Origin: Paraconiothyrium sp. Pb-2020
Taxonomy: Eukaryota > Ascomycota > Dothideomycetes > Pleosporales > Didymosphaeriaceae
Length of the DNA stretch: 64,000 nucleotides
Direction of reading: 5' to 3'
Assembly: GCA_022419385.1 (NCBI GenBank)
Contig: JAJUBI010000001.1
Span: 5,394,001 to 5,458,000, forward strand
The translations under genes were made by a program, and so were the position numbers. The stretch's first letter is position 1; the number at the start of each line of letters is the position of its first letter. The notes beneath the pieces are model-generated. The model worked only from the letters and a program-made list of their open reading frames with translations. It was not told the origin of the DNA and searched no databases. Positions 56,037 through 64,000 of this stretch are shown in pieces.

Positions 56037-56417
56037 TCAAACGCTATAAAACACCTCCGCCACCATTTTCCCTACCTTATCCTCGATTGTCCGCATTCTC
56101 CCGGCCAGCCCAGCCAGATCCTCTTTCGCCTTGACAAGCGCTTCGTCTCGATTATACCCTGCGGTAGTATACACCTCTGCTATATCAGTCACGTTTAATT
56201 CCGCAGCACTGTCCCGACCCTCCGAGAGATCCTTCTTGATGGCCCCGCTAAGTGCTTTGAGCTGTATGCCAGAATTTTCACGTTCAGAAGGTACGAAGCC
56301 ATTTTTGAATTCGTAGTGGAGGTCCACGACGCGCAGTAATAAGTCGTGTATGCGGTGCGTTATTTGATCAGTTTTTTGAATGGTGGCGAGGGTGGTTTCA
56401 CCGCGGAAGGTTAGCAT
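56037..56417 (-). CDS. Small helical protein of unknown function
   Basis: Single frame, 126 aa, ATG at 56417. It is almost wholly helical with mixed charge: TIQKTDQITHRIHDLLLRVV, LKALSGAIKKDLSEGR, ELNVTDIAEVYTTAGYN, LAGLAGRMRTIEDKVGKMVA. No signal peptide, membrane span or known motif. Length, amphipathic pattern and the absence of Cys suggest a small coiled-coil cytosolic protein. It lies on the same strand as the 140-aa gene 430 bp upstream; the two are not clearly related. Confidence 0.55.
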   Translation of the reverse strand: MLTFRGETTLATIQKTDQITHRIHDLLLRVVDLHYEFKNGFVPSERENSGIQLKALSGAIKKDLSEGRDSAAELNVTDIAEVYTTAGYNRDEALVKAKEDLAGLAGRMRTIEDKVGKMVAEVFYSV

Positions 56418-56845
56418 CTTTGCTTACCTTGTATTGTCAGTCTCTCTAGTATTCGGGTTGCTGTATTTAGATTTGCGATGCTGTTTCTAATAATAATTGT
56501 GAGATACAGCAGCGCAACGCAGGAATCATTCTTGCTTCACCAGGATGGGTTTTGAAGTAGCGACGTGAAGTGGGATCTAGATGTTTATTGCCATGTGTCA
56601 GACACTACAGAGCATTCTGGAGTGGCATTGACGAAATAAAATGAATCACGGATCACAGTGTAAGCATACGATGTGAGTAGCGAATTTATTCAGAAAGAAG
56701 ATCCGGAGAGGTAATGCAATATGAGCCGCCGCTATGTCCCCCCTCTCCGTGCGTACAGATCTACCAGCGCAAGAAAACATATTGTTATCTTCCCGCTCCT
56801 TTCTCTAATGAATTTGAGTTTGGCTAAGATGTCTCAAGGCTCTCC
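56418..56845. other. Intergenic, no gene seen
   Basis: About 430 bp between two minus-strand small genes, presumably the promoter of the downstream one. No recognisable content. Confidence 0.4.
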
Positions 56846-57268
56846 CTAGGCCCCGCCCCAAGCAAACCCCGGCTCGCACGCGTCTTTGAGCTTTTGCATT
56901 AGGCCCTCTTCAAGTTCGTCTTGCTGGCACGTCCTAAGCAAGTATCCCAGCACGTTCTCCAGTTTTGTCCATATATACTGAGCTTCCTCTACCTTGATCC
57001 CAGCATATTCTTTGTTTTTCCCCGCAAGGACTTGCTTGTACTGCTTGAATATCTTCTCACGGCGCTTCAGAAACTGAATGATAGCATATGGGAGGTCGGT
57101 GCGCTGCTCCTGGCGGCTGAGTTGGCTTTCGAGCCACTCTGTTTCCGCATCGTCCCGGAGCTCACGGAGAGCTTTGATGGCATCAGCTGCGTTGGGAAGG
57201 GGTGCAGGGTCATGCTGGAGAGAGAGGTTGGCAAGTGCGTTTGTGGCAGCGTCGTTTTCGGAAGCCAT
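56846..57268 (-). CDS. Small helical protein of unknown function
   Basis: Single frame, 140 aa from the ATG at 57268 (MASENDAATNALANLSLQ); an in-frame ATG 24 codons upstream adds a hydrophobic stretch but has no conserved look. The middle is a long charged helix (DAIKALRELRDDAETEWLES, LKRREKIFKQYKQVLAGKNK, EEAQYIWTKLENVLGYLLRT), ending DACEPGFAWGGA. No family recognised. It reads as a genuine cytosolic coiled-coil protein because of codon regularity and a clean ATG. Function unknown. Confidence 0.58.
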   Translation of the reverse strand: MASENDAATNALANLSLQHDPAPLPNAADAIKALRELRDDAETEWLESQLSRQEQRTDLPYAIIQFLKRREKIFKQYKQVLAGKNKEYAGIKVEEAQYIWTKLENVLGYLLRTCQQDELEEGLMQKLKDACEPGFAWGGA

Positions 57269-58578
57269 TGTGGCGGTGTGGTTTAGAAAGTCGTATATAG
57301 CAAAAGTGATAAAGTATGGAGCAGCGCAAAGGCTTCTCATAAATCATTATCAAGGAAAGAGGGAGTGTGCGTTAGCTTAGTACACTCTTCCATAAGTGCG
57401 TGTCTCGTGCCTCAGTGAAGGTGGATTTGCGGGTTGAATCTCGTATGTTTGTCAGTTCTCTCTTCAACCGTACGCGACGCTGCGTGACGACACTGGGCCT
57501 TCTAGAGACAAAGTGAAGAGATGTAACCCTAAACGGTCGTATCGCATAATGGGCCTGTGCAAATAACTTAGAACTGAACTTTTCGTTCCACATACACATA
57601 ATATGCGCATGTTGGCCATGCACAATCAGCGAAGGTGCTTGAAGGCCAGAATCTCCGCGGATAACTTCGTGACAGATGAAATTCATTCATGAAGTGTCAA
57701 CTCAGTAAGGCTATCGATTGGAAGTAGGTGTTCAGAGAAAACTACATAGTTTGAGGGGGCTCACAGAGTATGTAGAAGTTTGTCATGTTACGTTCTAAGC
57801 CCTCGAGGATATTGCAGAGACTTTTACGGATGTTAACAGAATTTTTGCAACGATTTTAGTATCTTTACATTGATTTAGTAGACGCCGGACTGTAGTTTAC
57901 GTCGCCAACAGGTTGGTGCAAGTCGAATATCAACTTATCCACAAATGACATTCTCCAATGCCTTTCACAACCTAAACAACCATGTGTATTGCGTACGTCG
58001 TAGACTCAATGATCTGAACAGGCGAGGGCTGATGTTGATGTGGTGCAAATGCTTACCTACCTCGACCCTCAATACTATGTAGCAAACAAATATTCGTATA
58101 CCGAAAATTGGTAAATCGACAATGGTTGCATGCGCAGTAACAATAGGAACGGACTGGAAACAACAGTCCTGTAAAGAAGCCGCGGTCCCAATCGGTTGTG
58201 GGTACAAGCCAGGTACCCCGCACGCTACTCCATACAGAACCAGATCTTATCCGACCAAAACAACTTCAGCTTTGGCCGCCGGCCAAGAAGCACGAGGGCT
58301 TCTGAAAAAGGCAGCGGATGGGCATTTTACCATAGTTTGCCCTCCCACGGCGCTGCAGGTCCGCTGCCCGAGCATGCACACAATGCCTAGTCGCAATACC
58401 AAGATGACGAAGCTGCACCTTTGCATAGCCGGTGCTCTTTTTGTCAGAATAGTGGCAGCTGATTGATGGAAGAGCTTCAAGCTCGCCCCGACAATACAAC
58501 ACTGCCACAAGTATAAATCCTCAGGGCTTGGTTTTGAGTCAGTAGTATGGCTGACGGTGAACTTCAAAACCAGTGATC
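57269..58578. other. Intergenic, no gene seen
   Basis: A 1.3-kb divergent region between the 140-aa gene (-) and the GH43 gene (+). Short frames at 57372-57686 and 58122-58466 have no recognisable motif. No XlnR-type GGCTAA element was spotted in the 300 bases before the glycosidase. Confidence 0.45.
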
Positions 58579-60407
58579 ATGCATCTTATTCCTCAAGCAC
58601 TCCTCTTAGGATCGTTGGCTATGGCGGGTGTGGGACACGCAGCGCCCGCTACAGAGGCTTCTAGTAGCAAGAGTCGGGAATACGTCAATCCGATCATATC
58701 AGGATGGAACTCGGACCCCAGTTGCGTTTTCGTAAAAGAGCATGAAAATACCCTCTTCTGCACGACTTCTTCTTTCCTCGCCTACCCTGGGATCCCAGTG
58801 TATGCTTCCAAGGATTTTACCAGTTGGAAACTCGCTTCGCACGCCATTGCCCGCCCCGATCAGCTTCCCGAGCTCGCCACAAGTGGTGGCGGACCAGGGC
58901 AGCAGAGTGAGGGTATATGGGCTTCGACAATCCGATACAGAAATGGAACGTTTTTTCTGATCACGAGTTATAACAACTGGCGGCCATGGAGTCCCAAGAT
59001 CCTCTTGTTCAAGACGACGGACCCGTTCAAAGATGGCTGGGAGGGCCCGTTGAGGATGGAAAACCCAGGCGACGATATTGACCCTGACCTATTCTGGGAT
59101 GACGATGGAAAGGCTTACGTATCTGTCGCTGCTGGCATTTACATCTGGGAAGCAGATCTCACGACTGGAAAAGCTATCGGTGACACGTTCAAAGTTTGGA
59201 ACGGAACTGGTGACCGGAACCCTGAAGGACCACATCTCTACAAGAAAGACGATTGGTATTATCTGCTCATTGGTGAGGGCGGAACTGAGACAAATCACTC
59301 AGTCACAATCGCTCGCTCGAAGAATATCCGAGGGCCATACGAGGGCTATGAGAAGAACCCAATCTTGACTGCCAAGAACACCGAAAATTACTTCCAGACG
59401 GTTGGCCACGCTGATTTGTTTGAAGATGCCTCAGGAAATTGGTGGGCTGTCGCATTGAGCACCCGATCTGGTCCTGGATGGCTCAACTACCCCATGGGAC
59501 GCGAGACTGTTCTGACACCTGCGACTTGGAAAAAAGGCGAATGGCCAGTCATTGAACCTGTCCACGGGAAACAGTCCGGCCCGCTACCACCAATCAACAG
59601 GAAAGTGCCCGGAAGTGGACCTTGGATAGATGCCCCTGATTTTGCTGATTTTAAACCCGGAAGCGCACTTCCACGCCAATTCTTGCACTGGAGAATTCCA
59701 ACCGAAGACCTTTTCATCATTTCCCCGCCTAGCCATCCGAACACCCTGCGAATCTCACCTTCCCGGGTCAATCTCACATCTGACGCAGCTTACCAGCCTA
59801 CTCAAGAAGGCCTAGGATTCATAGCGCGGAAGCAGACCAGCACCAAATTCGCCTTCAGCGTCGATCTCTCTTTCAAGCCTACGACAAGCAGTGGTGAGGC
59901 AGGTATCACGGTATTCCTCACACAATTGCAACACGTTGATCTCAGTGTCGTAAACTTCCCCAGCAGCTCAGACAACAAGACTCTCGCGCCGCATCTGAGA
60001 TTCGCCGTCGAAGCGTCTGGGAAACCCAACTCTACGGTCCCAGGAACGAGCACAATCCCCATTCCGCGATCATGGCTTTCACATCCGATAAACCTAAAAG
60101 TCGAGGCTGTAGATGAATATCACTACGTTTTTTCGGCTGCTTCTACGAACAATCCGTCGCAAGTCGTGCGGGTGAGTGATGCGGATGCGACTATTGTATC
60201 CGGAGGAAGTGGGCCATTTACAGGTAATCGTGAAGCCTCAAAGTTGGATATGCAAGACTAAACATAACAGGTACAATCATTGGTGCCTTCAACACCAATA
60301 ATGGTAACGAAAACGAGACTGCACCAGCGTACTTTAGTCAGTGGAGATATACACCGATCGCGCAAGCGATTGACGAGGGGGTCTACGTCTCAGCGTCCCA
60401 CAACTAG
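58579..60407 (+). CDS. Secreted glycoside hydrolase family 43 (beta-xylosidase/arabinofuranosidase type)
   Basis: Two exons (58579-60223, 60271-60407; 47-nt intron); the sum is 1782 nt, 593 aa. A signal peptide covers residues 1-21 (LIPQALLLGSLAMAGVGHA). The five-bladed propeller shows the catalytic base D46 in GWNSDPSC, the pKa-modulating Asp in DIDPDLFWDDDG, the acid Glu in RNPEGPHLYKKD, and VGHADLFEDASGNWWAVAL. From about residue 345 there is a second beta-sandwich domain (beta-xylosidase C-terminal, concanavalin-like) ending GTIIGAFNTNNGN and YFSQWRYTPIAQAI. It should cut terminal xylose or arabinose from plant hemicellulose outside the cell. Several N-glycosylation sequons (NGT, NHS, NLT) fit secretion. 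All catalytic residues are present. Confidence 0.94.
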
Positions 60408-60502
60408 ATCACAAGCGATTGGCATATAGTCGAATTGATTAATTTAATCTCTTGTAGCACCATTGCGGCTGCTCCCTTGTTAGTAGAGAGTGGACCTGAA
60501 AA

Positions 60503-60967
60503 TCACCCATGCAAAACCGCTCGATCTCCCGTGGTCCACAGAATCTGAAAACCCCACCTCTTGATTTTCCACAGCCCATCACTCTCGGTTTTCACAAGAT
60601 CAATATCATACAATGACGACGCCGTGTACGAAGTATCCTCCACCTTCAGCGCATCTTCCTCTCGTAAGTGATACGAGATCGCATGAGCCGTCAACGATGC
60701 CGTATCTGCGCCGTCTGTCACTCCAACGCGGAGATTGCTGATGACGTGTGTGGTGACTATGTGGAAGACGCGTTCGAAGAACTCGCTGATTGCAGCCCAG
60801 CCTTGGACGACGGTTGGGCCGATGGCGATGGTCATACTTTCGTCCTGCAAGAATGCTGATTCGAAGAGGGTCCGGTTGTTGCTGTCTATTCCTAAAACGC
60901 ACCGGTGAAGAGCATCTGCGATGGCTTCGCGAGGGCTCAGTGATGTGAGGACGACTGGAAGGGGCAT
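60503..60967 (-). CDS. SnoaL-like (NTF2-fold) protein
   Basis: Single exon, 154 aa from the ATG at 60967. It matches the SnoaL_4 pattern: an N-terminal helix with ADALHRCVLGIDSNNRTLFE, FLQDESMTIAIG, AISEFFERVFHIVTTHVISN, then beta strands TASLTAHAISYHL and LYDIDLVKTESDGLWKIKRW. The NTF2 fold binds small molecules and includes cyclases and dehydratases, but many members have no known activity, and no catalytic dyad stands out here. No signal peptide. It converges with the glycosidase gene (95 bp). Confidence 0.8.
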   Translation of the reverse strand: MPLPVVLTSLSPREAIADALHRCVLGIDSNNRTLFESAFLQDESMTIAIGPTVVQGWAAISEFFERVFHIVTTHVISNLRVGVTDGADTASLTAHAISYHLREEDALKVEDTSYTASSLYDIDLVKTESDGLWKIKRWGFQILWTTGDRAVLHG

Positions 60968-61879
60968 TGTGTAAGGTGAGTACAACAGAGTGGCGTTGGG
61001 GGCAAAGTGGGATTCGTTAGAATTGAAAAGACTCCTATCGCGGGTTGATGATGCCTTATATCTTATTCCTAAATCTTTTCAACATGAATTGAAACAGGGA
61101 TTTACGTTATCTTGATTCATGAGGTTTTCTGTACCTGAGAGGCCCGCTCGGATTTCTTGCGCGCTGATTGGTCGCACAAATATGCTCATGGTAGTAAGAC
61201 TCCACCATGCAAACTTGTACGCTCAATTGCTGGTCCATTAGGCGATGTTGTTGGTAGAGTGTGGTTCTACGCCGGTTAATGCCGCTCCTTCGCTCATCGA
61301 AATCTTTCTGTGGATCATGAAGCAGACGTCGGGGCTTCAGTGCTGACCAAGCTCAAGCAGAAGGCCGTGACACATTGTATATAACAGAACAAAGATTTAA
61401 CTGCGCGATTGTTGCGCAAGCAGGAAATAATGCTCATGCATCGACGGGTTCATGTTCAGCCCCGATTGGAACGTTCAGTGTTATCGTATGTGACTGAAAG
61501 TGGCAAGGGGTCTGTCGAAAGAATCTACGATCCACAGGTCCTGAGAGCGTCGTCCCGGGAGGATGTCTACATCTTAGGTATAATTTTCCTTCGGTGAACT
61601 CGCTTTTTTCGCTGCTAGTCCACCCTTAGCGACGCCATCTGTTATGAGTTTGTAAAGCGTGAACGTACGATTCAGCGAGTTCCCCGCAGGGATTACCGAA
61701 TCGCCGTCGGAGCGAGCCCCTTCCGAAGCCGCGGCATTCCACATCCGGGCCGCTCATTGGCTACAGGCTCCACTATATAGCACTTGGTTCGACATCACAA
61801 CGAAAAGATCAGCAAGAACCAGCATCATCTCTCTCGACATCCTCAGCTTCTGAACTCACTCGTATTCATTCTCTCAACA
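60968..61879. other. Divergent intergenic region
   Basis: About 910 bp between the SnoaL-like gene (-) and the GST gene (+). The GST promoter elements are listed separately; a short plus-strand frame (61409-61597) has no recognisable content. Confidence 0.4.
61754..61780 (+). promoter_or_regulatory. CCAAT (inverted) and TATA elements of the GST gene
   Basis: ATTGG, the reverse of CCAAT, lies at about 61756-61760, and CTATATAG at 61773-61780, about 100 bp before the ATG at 61880. Spacing and order are those of a classical fungal CCAAT/TATA promoter. Confidence 0.5.
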
Positions 61880-62578
61880 ATGGCGAAGCTCACAGTCCAC
61901 CACCTCCAAGTCGGTCAGGGAGAGCGCATTCCTTTTCTCCTCGAAGAACTTGGTATCCCATATGAGATCAAGCTCTATCAGCGTAGCCCTTGGTTGTCGC
62001 CGCCAGAGCTGAAAGAGAAACATCCAATGGGTGCATCTCCTCTCTTAGAGGATGCTACTTCTGACCCGGAGAACCCGCTGCTTCTCGCCGAGTCTGGCGC
62101 GATTGTTGAATACGTTATCAACAAATATGGGGACGGTCGACTTGCCCTACCACCTTCGCATCCGAACTACGCCGACTACCTGTACTGGCTCCACTTCTCA
62201 AATGGCAACCTGCAGCCCACCATCTTCCGCAGATTCCAGGCGCGGATGTTCGGAATCGACCCTTCCGATCAACGCTTTCAGGGTACTGACGAACGTGTAA
62301 AGAGGGCCGTGGACCACCTCAACAAGCGTCTCGAATCGAACGACTACCTGGCCGGCGATGAATTTACCGCAGCGGACGTAATGACAACGTGGTGCTTCAC
62401 TACGATGCGCCGTTTCGAGCCCTTGGACTTAACCGACTATCCCGGCATTTTGGCATGGCTGAAGAGGGTCACAGCACGACCTGCTTATCAAAAAGCGATG
62501 AAGAGGGGCGACCCCGATGAAGATATTGAGAAGGCAATCAGTGCGGAGGGGCCACCCCGGTTCGTACCCAAATCGTAA
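61880..62578 (+). CDS. Glutathione S-transferase
   Basis: Single exon, 232 aa, ATG at 61880. The N-terminal thioredoxin-like half has KLTVHHLQVGQGERIPFLLE, then KEKHPMGASPLLED and the glutathione gamma-glutamyl site ESGAIVEYVINKYG. The C-terminal helical half contains NDYLAGDEFTAADVMTTWC (N-capping box) and LAWLKRVTARPAYQKAM. A cytosolic GST of the yeast Gtt1-like group: it conjugates glutathione to electrophiles or reduces peroxides. Usual length. The conserved catalytic position near the N-terminus is occupied by the QGERI stretch rather than a clear Tyr or Cys. CCAAT and TATA elements lie about 100-125 bp upstream. No secondary-metabolite genes are adjacent. Confidence 0.93.
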   Translation: MAKLTVHHLQVGQGERIPFLLEELGIPYEIKLYQRSPWLSPPELKEKHPMGASPLLEDATSDPENPLLLAESGAIVEYVINKYGDGRLALPPSHPNYADYLYWLHFSNGNLQPTIFRRFQARMFGIDPSDQRFQGTDERVKRAVDHLNKRLESNDYLAGDEFTAADVMTTWCFTTMRRFEPLDLTDYPGILAWLKRVTARPAYQKAMKRGDPDEDIEKAISAEGPPRFVPKS

Positions 62579-63360
62579 GCCGTCTTCTCATGATACTTTG
62601 TACGTGGGTTGATGAGCGCAGGAAGCAGAAGCTGTGAGCTCGAACTTATAGATAGAGATTATGCTTACAAAATTTTACCTGAATTCATGACTCTTCACGC
62701 TAGTCTTCGTTATAGGTGTAAACATCGTTTCTGAGTTATTGGTGCTGTTATCTGCAATTATGGTAGTGGGCAATGAGCTGCTTTGCTTGTTGCCCGGATT
62801 TGCTAAAGCTCTATGAACCCGTAGGTGATGAAAACGGCATTTCAGCTTCTCGAAATTAGAAGGCGGCTTTTTCAATGGCATCCGATCCGATGTCATCTAA
62901 TGAGGCACTTTGCGCATGTAAATCTGATGGTGCAGTAGCGAAAGTTGATCCTTCAGCCTGTTCCCTTTTCGGAAAGTGTCCCCCCGCTTTTGCCGGTTCC
63001 TCCCTTGAATCTCCTACCAAACCTCACCATCTCCGCCATGCTTCCATCGCTCTTCTTGGTTCGCGGGACGGAAACACAATACAAAGGGCCATGCCCTACA
63101 GGGTTGCAGTGCGAGTGGTGGATGGTAGGAAGTGCGCGTCCGAGCTCGGCATAGCCCCGCGATGAATAGATGAAGATGGCGGCCTAACGGTTGCGAAGGA
63201 TGCGTGGTCACAAATGTTTGCTATGTTGCATGACCGTGCTTTAATGCTTGAATTGCGGACTCTTTAAAGTACACTGATAGCATCTGTTTGGCTGCTCTCT
63301 ATCTCCAGTCGTTCATTCTTTGCTCTTCAACATCTTCCACCACCATTCTGTTCACTTGCT
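62579..63360. other. Intergenic, no gene seen
   Basis: 780 bp between the GST stop and the DJ-1-like start. Plus-strand frames at 62875-63165 have no domain; the last 100 bases are CT-rich leader sequence. Confidence 0.4.
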
Positions 63361-64000
63361 ATGGATGTCATCAAAACTCTAGGCACATGTGCCTTGACTT
63401 TCGGTCTGCTGGCTAGCCCAGTATCTGCTTGTAACTCCATCTGAACTTGCAAAACCTTCGCGGCTTACTGTGACAGCTCTGAACGGTACCATCCCTAAGA
63501 AATACGGCATCGTCATGTTCCGCGCCTTTGATACCACGGACATCACCGCACCACTGGAAATTTTGAACTTCATCGGCCTCATGTATAACACAGAAGTCGC
63601 TTTGATTTCGGAGACTTTGGACCCCGTTTCAACCCAACCTTTGACGATGAACCCAAAGAACTCGTCTGTGTGGACTTCCTTCGCCCCCACACATACCTTT
63701 GAGACGGCCCCTGCAGTAGATGTCCTCATCGTGCCTGGTGGTCCCGGTGCACGGAATCCGAACAGTGAGCGACACCTAGGCAAATTCTGCTGAACTGCTG
63801 ACTTACTTCTTCTTTTAGTGACAGCGGTGTGGAATTACATCGCAAAAGCAGCACCCCAGACCAAACATGTCCTCAACATCTGTACCGGATCTGGTGTTTC
63901 GGCAAAGGCCGGTATCATGAACGGAAGAAAGGCGACGACAAACAAAGCAGCATGGAAGGAAATCACCACATATGGTCCCAACACGACCTGGGTGCCGAAG
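63361..64000 (+). CDS. Secreted DJ-1/PfpI family protein, 3' end cut by window edge
   Basis: Exons 63361-63430, 63477-63764 and 63819 to the window end (introns 46 and 54 nt); frames join without a stop. The signal peptide is residues 1-23 (TLGTCALTFGLLASPVSA). Then comes the DJ-1/PfpI core: KYGIVMFRAFDTTDITAPLE, DVLIVPGGPGAR, HVLNICTGSGVSAKAGIM with the nucleophile Cys in the family elbow (NICTGS), and KATTNKAAWKEIT. Such extracellular fungal members are close to the ThiJ/isonitrile-hydratase-like branch; activity is not established. The Cys and surrounding elbow look intact; the catalytic His side and C-terminus lie outside the window. Confidence 0.85.

Overview
The window is nuclear DNA of a filamentous ascomycete, most likely a Dothideomycete. 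The evidence is a Zn2Cys6 regulator, introns of about 45-70 nt with GTRNGT donors and CTAAC-like branch sites, roughly balanced base composition in genes, single-copy housekeeping genes on both strands, and a secretome-like set of proteins with signal peptides and Kex2 sites. The class assignment is inference. No virus, CRISPR array, rRNA or tRNA was found.

Layout. 0-8 kb: a truncated F-box-like protein (-), a YbjQ/UPF0145 protein (+), a six-exon Zn2Cys6 transcription factor (+) and a YtcJ-type amidohydrolase (-). 8-18 kb: two gene-poor stretches of about 4.6 and 4 kb around one amino-acid transporter (-). 18-21.4 kb: three small minus-strand genes that look like diverged tandem paralogues of an unrecognised family. 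21.9-25 kb: SF3a60 (-) and FAL1/eIF4A-III (+), divergent over a 255-bp gap. 26-33.4 kb: four surface, secreted or low-complexity proteins. 34-42 kb: an Hsp70-like ATPase, a phytanoyl-CoA dioxygenase family enzyme, a small coiled-coil protein and a secreted protein of unknown function. 42-48 kb: MET12-like methylenetetrahydrofolate reductase, an ACMSD-type amidohydrolase and a mitochondrial D-2-hydroxyacid dehydrogenase. 48-55.7 kb: proteasome subunit alpha4, a CHY-type zinc protein, a WD40-like/inositol-polyphosphate 5-phosphatase and a GFA-family protein. 56-64 kb: two small helical proteins, a secreted GH43 glycosidase, a SnoaL-like protein, a glutathione transferase and the start of a secreted DJ-1/PfpI protein.

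No single pathway links the genes. It is an ordinary mixed chromosomal segment with no biosynthetic cluster. Two themes stand out. (1) Conserved genes at 48.5-55.4 kb (alpha4, CHY protein, 5-phosphatase N-terminus, GFA protein) carry single-base losses, mostly at short homopolymers, that break otherwise excellent reading frames; the small gene at 20.8-21.3 kb shows the same pattern. This looks more like consensus error than decay, because one of the genes should be essential. (2) The most novel biology is the tandem small-protein family at 18-21.3 kb and an intron of the Hsp70-like gene built almost wholly of inverted repeats, resembling a MITE or introner.

Exon coordinates were derived by hand from splice motifs and frame continuity, with coding sums checked for divisibility by three. 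Function calls rest on recognised motifs; no database search was run.
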